A stretch of 64,000 bases of DNA from JBDTSW01 sp963807385 (GCA_963807385.1 CAWEBQ010000003.1:894188-958187); one strand, 5' to 3'; shown: positions 16,534 to 25,874, counted from the first letter of the stretch. Notes: a model not told the origin generated them from the letters alone. Translations and numbers: made by a program.

Positions 16534-18003
16534 TCAGCCCTCCAGCAGCGACTGCATCACGGCGGTGGCGATCGGGCCGGCGACCTCGCCGCCGGTGCAG
16601 CCCGTGCACTTCTCGATCATCGCGGCCACCGCCACCTGGGGGTCGTCGGCCGGCGCGAACCCGATGAACCAGGGCCGGTTGATGCTGGCCGCCACGTCGA
16701 TCTCCGCGGTGCCGGTCTTACCGGCGAAGGAGACGCCCCCGACCGACAGCCCGGCGGCGGTCCCCTCCTCCGTCACGTTGACCATCATCTCGGTCACCTG
16801 CTGGGCGGTCTCGTCGCTCATCACCCCGGAGGCGCGGTCCGGGTCGAGCTCGTCGATGGTGCGCCCGTCTGGGTCCTTAGCCTCCTGGAGGAGGTTTGGC
16901 TTCATCAGGTCGCCGCCGTTGGCGACGGCCGCCGCCACCTCGGCCATCTGCAGCGGGGTGGCCGAGGCCTGCCCCTCCTCGCCGCCCTGTCCGATCGCCA
17001 CTCGCCCGACGTCGAAGCTCGCCTCGACCAGGTCTCCGGAGGAGTTGTAGACGCCGCTCGCCAGCATCTGCCCGTCCGGATAGTTCAGCTTCGGATCCGC
17101 GTAGAAGCCGAATCGCTTCATGTAGTCCACCATCGTGCCGGTGCCCAGCTCCACCCCCACCTGCGCCCAGTAGGTGTTGACCGAGTTCGTGAGCGCCGTG
17201 GTCATGTCGATCGTGCCGAAGTTGGTGCCACCGGAGTTGGCGAGCGGCTGCCCGGAGATCTGCTTTCCGGAATCGGCGTTGAGGGTCGTGTCCGGGTCGA
17301 ACTGCCCCGAGTCGAGGGCGGCCGTGGCGGTCACCACCTTCATCGTCGAGCCCGGCGTGTAGACGCTCTGCGTAGGCCGATTGACCAGCGGCGCCGCCGG
17401 GTCGGTCGAGAGCTTGCTGAAGGTCTTCGAGCTCTGGACCAGGTTGGGGTCGAACCCCGGGATCGACGCCATGACCTTCACCGCCCCCGTCTCGGGGTCG
17501 AGCGCGACCACCGAGCCTCCGACGCCCGGCTCGGCGGCGGCCGTCAGCTGCTGGACGGCCAGGCGCTGAGCCTCGGCGTCGAGCGTGAGGGTGATGTCGG
17601 CGCCCTCGGGCGGGATGTCGCGCAACTGGTCGATGATCGAGGCGAACTCGTTCTGCTCCCCGGAGAGCAGCTCGTTCTCGGACAGCTCGATGCCGGTGCG
17701 TCCGACCTCCACGAAGGAGTAGCCGATGGGGTTCCCGAACGTGTTCGGATCGTCCACGGGATAGCGGCGGACGAATACCGGCTTGTTGCCCCCGCCCTCC
17801 GGGATGCTCTCCGCCAGCAGGACACCGTCGGAGGTGGTGATCGTGCCACGGGGGATCTGCTGCTCGGCGATCAGGGCTCGGCGGTTCTCGGTCTTTTCCT
17901 CCAGCTCCTCGGCGTCGAAGACCGCCCACCTCGAGCTGAAGTAGATGAGGGTTGCGAACAGCACCAGAACGAGCAGGTACAGGCGGATGATCGGGGCGTT
18001 CAT
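16534..18003 (-). CDS. pbpA: class B penicillin-binding protein (PbpA/FtsI-like transpeptidase)
   Basis: A 489-residue protein with one N-terminal anchor helix (about 5-25), a dimerisation region starting IPRGTITTSDGVLLAES, and a transpeptidase domain. Active-site motifs are present in order: STMK in YTPGSTMKVV (about 218), SVN in LTNSVNTYW (about 277) and KTG in FAGKTGTAEI (about 430). The ATG overlaps the stop of the FtsW/RodA gene by four bases, so the transglycosylase and transpeptidase are made together. By order it corresponds to mycobacterial PbpA, between rodA and the pkn kinases. Confidence 0.94.
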   Translation of the reverse strand: MNAPIIRLYLLVLVLFATLIYFSSRWAVFDAEELEEKTENRRALIAEQQIPRGTITTSDGVLLAESIPEGGGNKPVFVRRYPVDDPNTFGNPIGYSFVEVGRTGIELSENELLSGEQNEFASIIDQLRDIPPEGADITLTLDAEAQRLAVQQLTAAAEPGVGGSVVALDPETGAVKVMASIPGFDPNLVQSSKTFSKLSTDPAAPLVNRPTQSVYTPGSTMKVVTATAALDSGQFDPDTTLNADSGKQISGQPLANSGGTNFGTIDMTTALTNSVNTYWAQVGVELGTGTMVDYMKRFGFYADPKLNYPDGQMLASGVYNSSGDLVEASFDVGRVAIGQGGEEGQASATPLQMAEVAAAVANGGDLMKPNLLQEAKDPDGRTIDELDPDRASGVMSDETAQQVTEMMVNVTEEGTAAGLSVGGVSFAGKTGTAEIDVAASINRPWFIGFAPADDPQVAVAAMIEKCTGCTGGEVAGPIATAVMQSLLEG

Positions 18004-19364
18004 GCCCTGATCACCCCCAGGTCGTCGCCCGGCTGGCGGTCGGGCTTCGGTCGTCGTGCCTCGTTGGAGATCAGCAACAGCAGTGCGATCAGGATCATGT
18101 TGGCCACCACCGAGGTACCGCCGAAGGAGACGAAGGGCATGGTGACGCCGGTGAGCGGGATCACCTTGGTGACGCCGCCGATGATCACGAAGGTCTGCAG
18201 CGCGAGCACCGCCGTGAGGCCGACGGCGAGGAGCTTCGAAAACGCGTCCGAGGCCATCAGCGCCGTCTTGAAGCCGCGGGCGACGATCAGCGCGTAGATC
18301 AGGATCACCGCCGCGCCTCCGAAGAGGCCCATCTCGGAGACGATCACGGCGTAGATGAAGTCGGTGTGCGGCTCGGGCAGAATCGAGCCGCAGAACGGAA
18401 AGCCCTCCTTGCAGGAGTCGGGGAAGAAGGGCCCCGGGAAGCGCAGCAGCGACTCCCCCAGGCCGGTTCCGAACAGGCCGCCGTCGGCCTGCGCGAACAG
18501 CGACTGCTGGATCTGCCCCGCGCCGTCGGGCCCGTTCTTGCCGAACGGGTCGAGCCAGATGTCCACGCGGTCCTGGACGTGTGGGGTTCTTCGCGCGAGG
18601 AAGGTGGCGCCGGCCAGGAACAGGCCGAGGCCCGCGACCACGTACGACAGGCGTGAGGTCGCAACGTAGAGCACGGCGAGGAACGCTCCAAAGAACATCA
18701 GCGAGCTGCCGAGGTCACGGACGACGAAGAGCATCAGCATCGCCGCGCCCCAGACCACGATGAGCGGGCCGAAGTGCTTGAGCGGCGGGATCGTGACGCC
18801 CAGGACCTTCCGCGCGGCGACCGAGAGCATCTCCCGGTTCTCCGCCAGGTACGAGGCGAGGAAGACGACTATCCCGATCTTGGCGAACTCGGAGGGCTGG
18901 AACGAAAGCGGCCCCAGGTTCACCTGCAGATAGGCGCCGTTGACCTGGTTTCGCAGCAGGAACGGCGAGAACAGCAGGATGATCGAGCCCACCGCGATCA
19001 GGTAGCGATAGCGCTCGAGCGCGTGGTAGTCGCGCAGGAAGATGATCGTCCCCCCGAACAGCACCAGCCCGCCGAGGAAGAGGCTCGCCTGCCGTACGGC
19101 CAGGTCGGCGTCGATCCGGTAGATGACGATCAGCCCGATCGCCGCCAGGGTCGCGACGAGCGGAAACAGGTAGGGGTCGGCGTGCGGCAGGCGGATCCGC
19201 AGCAGGATGTGGGCGGCGACGCAGAGCGCCACGAAGTAGCCGCCGTAGATCAGGCTGAGATCGCCGATCTCGTCGGACTGGACGATGAACACGGCGGAGA
19301 ACCCGGCCACCACGAGCAGAGCGACCGGGATGAGCGCGACCAGCTCCCGGTTCCGGGCGCTCAT
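18000..19364 (-). CDS. FtsW/RodA/SpoVE-family peptidoglycan glycosyltransferase
   Basis: A 454-residue SEDS protein with about 11-12 membrane helices. Characteristic segments are QPSEFAKIGIVVFLA (about 157-171, containing the QxSE motif) and LPEPHTDFIYAVIVSEMG (about 334-351) in the long outer loop, followed by GVTMPFVSFGGTSVV near residue 410. SEDS proteins polymerise lipid II and pair with a class B PBP, here the next gene, which overlaps by four bases. Position in the Stp-RodA-PbpA-PknB cluster suggests RodA (elongation) rather than FtsW function; this is inference. Confidence 0.94.
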   Translation of the reverse strand: MSARNRELVALIPVALLVVAGFSAVFIVQSDEIGDLSLIYGGYFVALCVAAHILLRIRLPHADPYLFPLVATLAAIGLIVIYRIDADLAVRQASLFLGGLVLFGGTIIFLRDYHALERYRYLIAVGSIILLFSPFLLRNQVNGAYLQVNLGPLSFQPSEFAKIGIVVFLASYLAENREMLSVAARKVLGVTIPPLKHFGPLIVVWGAAMLMLFVVRDLGSSLMFFGAFLAVLYVATSRLSYVVAGLGLFLAGATFLARRTPHVQDRVDIWLDPFGKNGPDGAGQIQQSLFAQADGGLFGTGLGESLLRFPGPFFPDSCKEGFPFCGSILPEPHTDFIYAVIVSEMGLFGGAAVILIYALIVARGFKTALMASDAFSKLLAVGLTAVLALQTFVIIGGVTKVIPLTGVTMPFVSFGGTSVVANMILIALLLLISNEARRPKPDRQPGDDLGVIRA

Positions 19365-19380
19365 GGGCCGGCGGGGTCTG

Positions 19381-20739
19381 TCACGGGGTTCCGCCGCCGC
19401 CCGCGGCGTTACCGCCCTGGGCGCCGCCTGCCTGCGCGCCGCCGCCCGCGGACTTCCCGTCGCCGCCCTTGCCGCCTCCGTCCTGTTTGCCGCCGCCGCT
19501 CTGCTGCTTCGCCTTGGGCTTGTCCGGCTGCTTCGGCCTTGGCTTCGGCTTCGGGGGGTTCGCGGGCTCCGCCCGGGACTCGAGTGAGTCGATCAGGGAC
19601 AGGGCGTCGTCCTTGGAGCGCAGGGAGTGGGCCGCCACCGTCTTTTGGTCCTCCTCGGAGAGCGAGGAGACCTGGATCGGGCTGGATTCGACCTCGCCGT
19701 AGAGCTCGATGCCCAGGGCCATGTCGTAGGGCAGGCCCCGGAACAGGGCGACCCGGCCACCCTCATCGCCGCCGAGGAAGTACACCTGGCGGGCGCCGAG
19801 GATCGCGGCGGTAACGATGCCGCCCACGACGAGTAGCACCGCGAGGGCCTTCAACGCTGTGCGGGTCCGGGTCCGCTTCGGACGCCGGCGGCCTCCGGCT
19901 CGGGCCCGGGAGCGCTCGGTGGAGCGGGCCGCGGCGCCCTCGCGAACGGCCTCCGCGGTGAGCCCGGCCTCGGCGGCGGTCGGGCCGACGAGCGTCGCGG
20001 TGTTATCAAGCGCCGAGGCGTCGCCTTCGCCCACCCGGAAGAGCACCACGGTGATGTTGTCGCGTCCGCCCGCGACGTTCGCCTGCTCAACCAGCTTGCT
20101 CGCGGCCTCCTCCAGGCTCGCGGAGCGGGCCAGGAGCGTGGCGATCATGTCGTCCTTGACCATGGTCGTCAGGCCGTCGGAGCACAGCAGGTAAATATCG
20201 CCCGGCTTCGCCCGGTAGGTCATGGTGTCCACCTCGACCTCCCGCTCGGGGCCGAGCGCCCGGGTGATGATCGAGCGCTGCGGGTGATCCTCGGCCTGCT
20301 CCCTGGTCAGCTTGCCCTGCCGAAGCAGCTCCTCGACGAGAGAGTGGTCGGCGGTGAGCAGCCGCAGGTCGCCGTCCCGCAACAGGTATGCACGGCTGTC
20401 GCCGACGTGGGCGAGGCTCACGTCCTCGCCCTCGACCAGCGCCGCGGTAAACGTGGTGCCCATCCCCGAGCGGGCCTCGTCCTCGGCGGCGAGGTCGTTG
20501 ATGCGGGCGTTGGCCGCCAGCGCCACCGAGCGCAGATAGGCCTCGGGCGCGGCATCGCCGCGCTCGGCGGGACCGAAGGACTCGGCGGCGATCCGCGAGG
20601 CAACCTCTCCCGCCTGGGCGCCGCCCATCCCGTCGGCGACGGCGAATACCGGCGAGCCGACGAAGAAGGAGTCCTCGTTCGCCGAGCGCTGGCGCCCGGT
20701 GTCCGAGAGATACGCCTGCTCGACGATCCTCAAGCCCAT
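19381..20739 (-). CDS. pstP: PP2C-family Ser/Thr phosphatase (PstP/Stp type)
   Basis: A 452-residue protein with an N-terminal PP2C domain (about 1-240). Metal-binding Asp motifs are visible: SANEDSFFV, VFAVADGMGGAQAGE, YLLCSDGLTTMV and GGRDNITVVLF. A basic linker (about 275-292), one membrane helix (about 293-312) and an outer domain ending in a long Gly/Lys/Pro-rich tail follow. PstP reverses phosphorylation by the PASTA kinase. The order FHA, phosphatase, SEDS, PBP, kinase is the standard actinobacterial one, and all share the minus strand with short gaps. Confidence 0.93.
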   Translation of the reverse strand: MGLRIVEQAYLSDTGRQRSANEDSFFVGSPVFAVADGMGGAQAGEVASRIAAESFGPAERGDAAPEAYLRSVALAANARINDLAAEDEARSGMGTTFTAALVEGEDVSLAHVGDSRAYLLRDGDLRLLTADHSLVEELLRQGKLTREQAEDHPQRSIITRALGPEREVEVDTMTYRAKPGDIYLLCSDGLTTMVKDDMIATLLARSASLEEAASKLVEQANVAGGRDNITVVLFRVGEGDASALDNTATLVGPTAAEAGLTAEAVREGAAARSTERSRARAGGRRRPKRTRTRTALKALAVLLVVGGIVTAAILGARQVYFLGGDEGGRVALFRGLPYDMALGIELYGEVESSPIQVSSLSEEDQKTVAAHSLRSKDDALSLIDSLESRAEPANPPKPKPRPKQPDKPKAKQQSGGGKQDGGGKGGDGKSAGGGAQAGGAQGGNAAGGGGTP

Positions 20740-20794
20740 GAACTACCTGCGGCGGCTCCGCCGCCTGACACGCCCGTTTTGGTGCTGAAGCAAC

Positions 20795-21274
20795 TCATGA
20801 CTCAGCCAGCTCGAGCTCGAACCGGAACTCCGTGTCGCCGATGCGGATCTCGTCGAGGTCGTTCAGCGCGGCCTCGCCGGTGAGCTGTCCGTCGTTTAAG
20901 TACGTGCCGTTCGTGGAGCTGAGGTCCTCCGCGTAGTAGGACCCGGATCTCGAGAAGACCCGCATGTGAATGCCGGAGGCGAAGCGGTCCTCGATGCGAA
21001 CGTCGGCGTCGGGGGACCGCCCGACGGTGAGCCCGCCGAACAGATCGAGGCGGTCGCCGGCGTCCAGCCCGCCGCCCTTCAGGACGACCAGGGAGGCGTC
21101 GGTGCCGGGCTCGCGTCCGCCGGGGCCTGCCGGGTGGAAGCCCGTCGCCTCCGGGGCCGGCATCGCGGTCGTCCGCAGTTCCTTCAGCGCGCTGCGGGCG
21201 ATCCAGAGCAGGAACAGGTAGAGCACGATCAGGAACCCGAACTTGAGCGCGACCGCGATGGGATCAGTGTCCAT
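20795..21274 (-). CDS. fhaB: membrane-anchored FHA-domain protein (FhaB/FipA type)
   Basis: A 159-residue protein: N-terminal helix (about 8-26, LKFGFLIVLYLFLLWIA), a linker, then an FHA domain at about 75-155. The phosphothreonine-binding pattern is seen as TVGRSPDADVRIED, SGIHMRVF and LSSTNGTYLNDG. FhaB homologues bind the phosphorylated PASTA kinase and link it to division proteins. It lies 7 bp after fhaA. The 55 bp to the phosphatase gene contains no obvious terminator. Confidence 0.93.
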   Translation of the reverse strand: MDTDPIAVALKFGFLIVLYLFLLWIARSALKELRTTAMPAPEATGFHPAGPGGREPGTDASLVVLKGGGLDAGDRLDLFGGLTVGRSPDADVRIEDRFASGIHMRVFSRSGSYYAEDLSSTNGTYLNDGQLTGEAALNDLDEIRIGDTEFRFELELAES

Positions 21275-21281
21275 CAGCCAC

Positions 21282-22049
21282 TCAATGCTCGATGTCGAAG
21301 GTAAAGGAGGTGGTGCCGAGCGAGACGTGGTCGCCGGGGGACAGGCGGGAACTCTCGACCTTGCGGTCGTTGACCTTCACGCCGTTGGTGGATCCGAGGT
21401 CCACTATCCCCCAGTCCCCGCTGTCGGCGCGGCGCAGCTCGGCGTGCTTGCGGGAGATGTTCGGGTCCGCGAGCACGCAGTCGCACTCGCGCGAGCGGCC
21501 GATGCTGGCCACGGGGCCGTCGAGGACGTAGCGGCGATCGTCCAGTGAGACGATGGCCTTCGTCTCGGTGAGGCCGGGCGTGGGACCTCGCCTACGCTTG
21601 GGCTGCTCCTTCGGCGGGACTGAGTAGACCATCGTGTGGCCCTGCTCGCCCTGCTCCGGCGCCTCCCCCTGACGCTGCGGCGGCTTGACCAGGCGGGTCT
21701 GGATGCCGAACTCGCCCAGCCGCAGGCGATCGTCGGTCTCGAGCTCGACCTCGGGCCGGGTCAGCAACGCGTAGTCGTGCCGGCGAGCGTGCTCGAGCAG
21801 GTAGGCGGAGAGCTCCTGGCCCAGCGAGCGCTCATACCCCTCGAAGCGCTTGCGGTCCTCCTCGGACATCCAGACCGTGTACTGGTTGGGCACATAGATC
21901 CGGGAGATCGAGGTCGTCTTGTGGGCGTCCATCTCCTTCGCGAGCTTGCGCGCGATCTCAACCGGCTGGACCTGTGAGGAGAAGGCACGGCTGAACACCC
22001 CTTCGACGAGGTTCTCGAGCCGCTGCTCCAGGTTCCGTAGGACGCTGAT
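21282..22049 (-). CDS. fhaA: FhaA-type protein (DUF3662 plus FHA domain), apparent ATC start
   Basis: DUF3662 occupies the first 130 or so residues (QVQPVEIARKLAKEMD, SRIYVPNQYTVWMS), followed by a Gln/Arg/Pro-rich linker and an FHA domain (ASIGRSRECDCVLAD, ISRKHAELR, LGSTNGVKVND). Conserved N-terminal sequence SVLRNLEQRLENLVEG continues upstream of the first GTG (21998) to an ATC at 22047-22049, with GGAGAG 6 bases before it and no ATG, GTG or TTG in frame. Either translation begins at AUC or an ATG has been read as ATC. Starting there gives 255 residues. FhaA homologues recruit the phosphorylated MviN/FtsW machinery. Confidence 0.88.
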   Translation of the reverse strand: MSVLRNLEQRLENLVEGVFSRAFSSQVQPVEIARKLAKEMDAHKTTSISRIYVPNQYTVWMSEEDRKRFEGYERSLGQELSAYLLEHARRHDYALLTRPEVELETDDRLRLGEFGIQTRLVKPPQRQGEAPEQGEQGHTMVYSVPPKEQPKRRRGPTPGLTETKAIVSLDDRRYVLDGPVASIGRSRECDCVLADPNISRKHAELRRADSGDWGIVDLGSTNGVKVNDRKVESSRLSPGDHVSLGTTSFTFDIEH

Positions 22050-22152
22050 CTTCCACTCTCCGTCGGGTGTCCGGCCTGATTCGTTGCAGGCCGTGCGAGA
22101 CCCGCGGAAGCGGGCGCGCTGAGCGAGAATCCTAGTGGGGTTGCGCTCGGCC

Positions 22153-23715
22153 CTACGGGGCGGTTGCGGCGGGCGAGGGGGGTGCGCCCGTCACCCGGCG
22201 TTCCCGGCTAAACGGGGCGCTCGGGATGCGCGCCCGATGCTCGATCGCCAGGCCGGCGAGCGCGGAACCGGCGATGACCAGCGGGGCCCACTGCAGCCCC
22301 CCGTCGCCGACGAGGCGCAGGGCGGCCGCCATCCCGGCCGCCCACACGAGGGACCCGAGCGCGGCCATGGCCAGGTGTCGGCCGGCGAGGATCCGGCCGA
22401 GGACCACCGCGCCGATGCCGAACGTCGCCATGCCGATCAGCGCCTCGGTGCTGAACAGGGGGAGGACCAAAGCGTCGAACGCCTCACCCACGGATGCGTC
22501 CCAGTTGCCCGGCGGCGGCTCGAGCAGGCCGGCGGGGGGCGCTATACCAAGCGCCGCGCAGCCGGCAAGCAGCCAGCACCAGCCGAGGGCGCCCAGGGCG
22601 AACCGCGCCCACGGAGTTCGCTCGGCCGCGGCGACGATCGCGGGGTAGGCCCCGCCGATCGAGAGGGCGCCGAGGGCGAGGGTTGCCACCGGCAGGGCGG
22701 CCCGCTGTGGCGCGGAGGCTAACGCCAGGGCGGGGAAGCCGAGGAGGGCGACGATTAGCGCGGCTCCGGGCACGGCGGCGGGGCCGGCGAGGAGCACGCA
22801 GGCGATCGCGAGGGCCGCAGCTCCGCCCGCGCGCGCCAGCCCGGGCATGACGGGGGAGGGGCCGGCGCTGACGGCGGGGCCCTCAGACGACGGCACGGCA
22901 TAGTCACAATCGAGGGCGGGGATCGCAGCCTCGAGCGTGTGGCGCAGGACTGCCAGCGCGGGACGCTCCTCGGGATCCGGCTCCAGGCAGGCATCGATGG
23001 TCTCGCAGACGCGCGACGGGAGGTCGGGTCGATGCTCGGCGATCGACGGGATCGGATCGCCCATCGCCCGGGCGGTCTGGGCGGGCGTGGCGCGGCGAAC
23101 GGGGTTCTCCCCCGTCCAGCACTCATACAGGGTCAGGGCCAGGGAGTAGGTGTCGGAGGCCGGCCCCGCCTGCTCGCCTTCGGCCTGCTCGGGCGACATG
23201 TATGCGAGGGTCCCGACCACCTCGCCGGGCGCCGTGAGGGTCGGCGCCCCCGCCAGGCTGGCGATGCCGAAGTCGGCCAGCTTCGCCCTGCGCCCGGCGC
23301 CGGTGTCCTCCCGGGCGATTACGTTCTGCGGCTTCACGTCGCGGTGTACGACCCCGCGCTCGTGAGCGTGCTCGAGGGCCTCGCACACGTCGAGCCCCAG
23401 CTCGGCGACATCGCGGTCGCACAGCACGCCGTTGCGCGCGAGGACGTCGAGGGTCTCGCCGGAGATCAGCTCGCTGACCAGCAGGGCGCGGTGCCCGTCG
23501 ACGCCGAACTCGAAGAGGGCGACGATGCCATGGTGATTCAGGCGCGCGGCGGCGTGGGCCTCGCGGGCGACGCGATCGGGTGCACCGACCATCACCTCCT
23601 TCACGGCCACGTGGCGCTGCAGGCGCTGGTCGTAGGCCCGATAGACGGTGCCCATCCCCCCCGAGCCGATCCGCTCCTCGAGGAGGAAGCGATCCATCAC
23701 CAGCTCACCAACCAT
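22153..23715 (-). CDS. Ser/Thr protein kinase with multi-pass membrane C-terminal domain
   Basis: A 520-residue protein. The kinase domain (about 8-265) carries GSGGMGTVYRAYD, VAVKEVM, HRDVKPQNVIA, LADFGIASLAG and MSPEQAEGEQ. Instead of a single helix and PASTA repeats, the C-terminal half (about 290-490) has some 7-8 hydrophobic segments with short loops. The gene is upstream of fhaA by about 100 bp on the same strand, so it may head the division-signalling operon. PknA lacks such a domain, so calling it PknA would be wrong on structure even though the position is similar. The sensed signal is unknown. Confidence 0.88.
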   Translation of the reverse strand: MVGELVMDRFLLEERIGSGGMGTVYRAYDQRLQRHVAVKEVMVGAPDRVAREAHAAARLNHHGIVALFEFGVDGHRALLVSELISGETLDVLARNGVLCDRDVAELGLDVCEALEHAHERGVVHRDVKPQNVIAREDTGAGRRAKLADFGIASLAGAPTLTAPGEVVGTLAYMSPEQAEGEQAGPASDTYSLALTLYECWTGENPVRRATPAQTARAMGDPIPSIAEHRPDLPSRVCETIDACLEPDPEERPALAVLRHTLEAAIPALDCDYAVPSSEGPAVSAGPSPVMPGLARAGGAAALAIACVLLAGPAAVPGAALIVALLGFPALALASAPQRAALPVATLALGALSIGGAYPAIVAAAERTPWARFALGALGWCWLLAGCAALGIAPPAGLLEPPPGNWDASVGEAFDALVLPLFSTEALIGMATFGIGAVVLGRILAGRHLAMAALGSLVWAAGMAAALRLVGDGGLQWAPLVIAGSALAGLAIEHRARIPSAPFSRERRVTGAPPSPAATAP

Positions 23716-23886
23716 GCCTGCTTTCGGTTCGCCGTTCGCCGCGGGGCTCCTGCCCGAAAGGGGCGCTCGCGCCGATTGGCACTAGGTCCGGAAGTGCCCT
23801 CCGCGGCAGGTTTCATACTCTCCGGCACGACGGGCGAGGTGAGTCCAGCCCCCGGGGCCCGACGAAACCCGCCTTGAGGTTGAACC

Positions 23887-24954
23887 TTGGCCTTCCTGGA
23901 CGACGACGAACCGCCTGACGAGAACCTCGGCCAATCGCGCCGTTATGGCGCTCCTCGTCAGCGTCCCTTCGTCGTCCGGCGCCTCGGCGCCCTGCTGATC
24001 GGCGTCCTCGTCATCATCCTGATGGTGCTCGGCGTCCGTGGCTGCCTCAACGCGCGGGCCGAACGTGGCTTCGAGAACTACGCGCGGGACCTGGCCTCGA
24101 TCTCCACCGAGTCCCAGCAGCTCTCGAAGGAGTTCTTTGGGCGGCTGCGTGACCCCGGCGACCTCACCGAGCTGAGCCTGGGCGCCGAGATCGACGCCGA
24201 CGAGGGCACCGCCCAGAGTCTGCTCGAGCGGGTCCAGGGCCTCGACACGCCCGACCAGCTGGCCGAGGCGCAGGCCGAGTTGGTCCAGGCCTACGAGCTG
24301 CGGCGAGATGGCATCGGCGGGGTGGCCGACCAGATCTCCACCGCGCTCGCCAAGGACGGCTCGAAGGAGGCCACGGACAAGATCGCCGGCTTCATGCGCT
24401 ACTTCCTCGCCAGCGACGTGCTCTACAGACGCTCGCTTGACGCGATCGGCAGCGAGCTGGCCAACCAGGACATCGTCCCGGACGAGAAGCTCTCGGCCGA
24501 GCCGTTCCTGCCCGAGCCCGCCGAGGACTGGATCAACCCAACCAACCTCACGAGCACGATCAGCGGCGTGACCTCCAGCGGCGGTGGCGAGTGTTCCGGC
24601 GTGTGCGGCATCGCGCTGCTGGAGACCTCGGTCGGAGGAACGGTGCTCACGGCCGACGGGCTCACCAACGTCGCCGGCGGCGGCCCCTACGAGCTCGAGG
24701 TAAGCGTCCAGAACCAGGGCGAGGCCGAGGTGACCGACGTGGCGGTTGACTTCACGCTCTCCGGCGGCGAGACGATCGAGGGCAGCGGCACGATCTCGCG
24801 GATCAAGGTCGGCTCGACCGAGACCGCAAAGCTGAACATCCAGCCCGACCCGGAGTCGGGGGCCGAGCTGAGCCTCGAGGTGACCGCGCAGCCCGTCCAG
24901 GGCGAGGAGATCGCCGAGAACAACACGGCGAGCTACACCGTCGTCTTCGAGTAG
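23887..24954 (+). CDS. membrane-anchored protein with CARDB-like domain
   Basis: 355 residues: an acidic N-terminal tail (MAFLDDDEPPDENLG), one helix at about 35-57 (LGALLIGVLVIILMVLGVRG), a helical outer region (about 60-215), and a C-terminal beta-rich region (about 245-355). The latter reads as a CARDB/Ig-like fold, with ELEVSVQNQGEAEVTDVAVD and ENNTASYTV. The start is TTG, supported by TTGAGGT 7-8 bases upstream. It is divergent from the kinase gene, with 171 bp between them. No enzyme motif is visible; a structural or binding function outside the membrane is inferred. Confidence 0.8.
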   Translation: MAFLDDDEPPDENLGQSRRYGAPRQRPFVVRRLGALLIGVLVIILMVLGVRGCLNARAERGFENYARDLASISTESQQLSKEFFGRLRDPGDLTELSLGAEIDADEGTAQSLLERVQGLDTPDQLAEAQAELVQAYELRRDGIGGVADQISTALAKDGSKEATDKIAGFMRYFLASDVLYRRSLDAIGSELANQDIVPDEKLSAEPFLPEPAEDWINPTNLTSTISGVTSSGGGECSGVCGIALLETSVGGTVLTADGLTNVAGGGPYELEVSVQNQGEAEVTDVAVDFTLSGGETIEGSGTISRIKVGSTETAKLNIQPDPESGAELSLEVTAQPVQGEEIAENNTASYTVVFE

Positions 24955-24973
24955 CCGCGCCGCCGCGACCCGC

Positions 24974-24979
24974 TAGCGT
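24974..24979 (+). promoter_or_regulatory. -10 element, leaderless pheA
   Basis: TAGCGT ends 9 bases before the pheA ATG at 24989, without an intervening ribosome binding site. Confidence 0.4.
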
Positions 24980-24988
24980 CGCGCGTCA

Positions 24989-25843
24989 ATGAGAGTCGCC
25001 TACCTCGGCCCGACCGGGACCAACACGCACGACGCGCTGCTCGCGGCCGCCGACGTGGCCGCCTTCGAGGCCGTGCCCTGCGCCACCGTGCATGAGGCGA
25101 TCTCGGCCGTCGAGGACGGTCATGCGGAGCGCGGGTTCGTGCCGTTCGAGAACTCGATCGAGGGCGCGGTTCGCTCGACCCTTGACACGCTCGCGTTCGA
25201 CGCCGGCTCGGTGACGATCGCCGGCGAGCACGACCACCGCATCCACCACGCCCTCATCGCGGGGCGCGAGCTGAAGCTATCCGAGGTCGAGGCCGTGATC
25301 TCGCACGAGCAGGCGAGCGCTCAGTGCGCCAGGTTCCTTCGCGAGCACCTCCCCGGCGCGAGCACCCGCCGGGAGTCGAGCACCGCCGAGGCCGTGCGCC
25401 TGGTCGCGTCCTCGGGCCGTCCGTGGGCTGCGATCGGGCCGCCTGGGGCGGCCGAGCTCTATGGCGGGGTCGTGCTGCGGGACGAGATCGGCGACGAGGA
25501 CGACAACGTCACCCGGTTCGTTTGGGTGGCCCCCAGCGGTGTCCGTCCGTCGGGAGACGGCGTCTGGCGCACGACGCTGATCTTCTCCGAGCTCGGGGCA
25601 GACCACCCCGGCGCCCTCGTCGACGCGCTCACCGAGTTTTCCTCCCGAGCTGTGAACCTCACCCGGCTGGAGTCCCGGCCGCTGCGGCGCGAGCTGGGCC
25701 GCTACATGTTCTTCGTCGACGTCGAGGGGCCCGACTCCGTCCCCGAGGTCGCGGAGGCGATCGAAGCCCTCAGGGGGAAGGCGGAGAACGTGCGGATCCT
25801 GGGGAGCTACCCCGTGAACGCGGGGGGCATCCCGGGGGGGTGA
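24989..25843 (+). CDS. pheA: prephenate dehydratase
   Basis: A 284-residue monofunctional prephenate dehydratase that converts prephenate to phenylpyruvate in phenylalanine synthesis. The catalytic region (about 1-180) contains AYLGPTGTNTHDA, FVPFENSIEGAVRSTLD and DEDDNVTRFVWV with the TRF motif. A C-terminal ACT domain (about 190-275) has the GALVDALTEF and LTRLESRPLRR segments that bind phenylalanine for feedback control. No chorismate mutase domain is fused. The start is the ATG at 24989 with a putative -10 box directly upstream. Confidence 0.94.
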   Translation: MRVAYLGPTGTNTHDALLAAADVAAFEAVPCATVHEAISAVEDGHAERGFVPFENSIEGAVRSTLDTLAFDAGSVTIAGEHDHRIHHALIAGRELKLSEVEAVISHEQASAQCARFLREHLPGASTRRESSTAEAVRLVASSGRPWAAIGPPGAAELYGGVVLRDEIGDEDDNVTRFVWVAPSGVRPSGDGVWRTTLIFSELGADHPGALVDALTEFSSRAVNLTRLESRPLRRELGRYMFFVDVEGPDSVPEVAEAIEALRGKAENVRILGSYPVNAGGIPGG

Positions 25844-25874
25844 GGCGGGTGTGGGCGTCGGCTGACGGTGTCCG

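Noticed and set aside
22153..23715. Naming the multi-pass kinase pknA
   Set aside because: Position is similar, but the membrane domain is unlike PknA, so no symbol was assigned.
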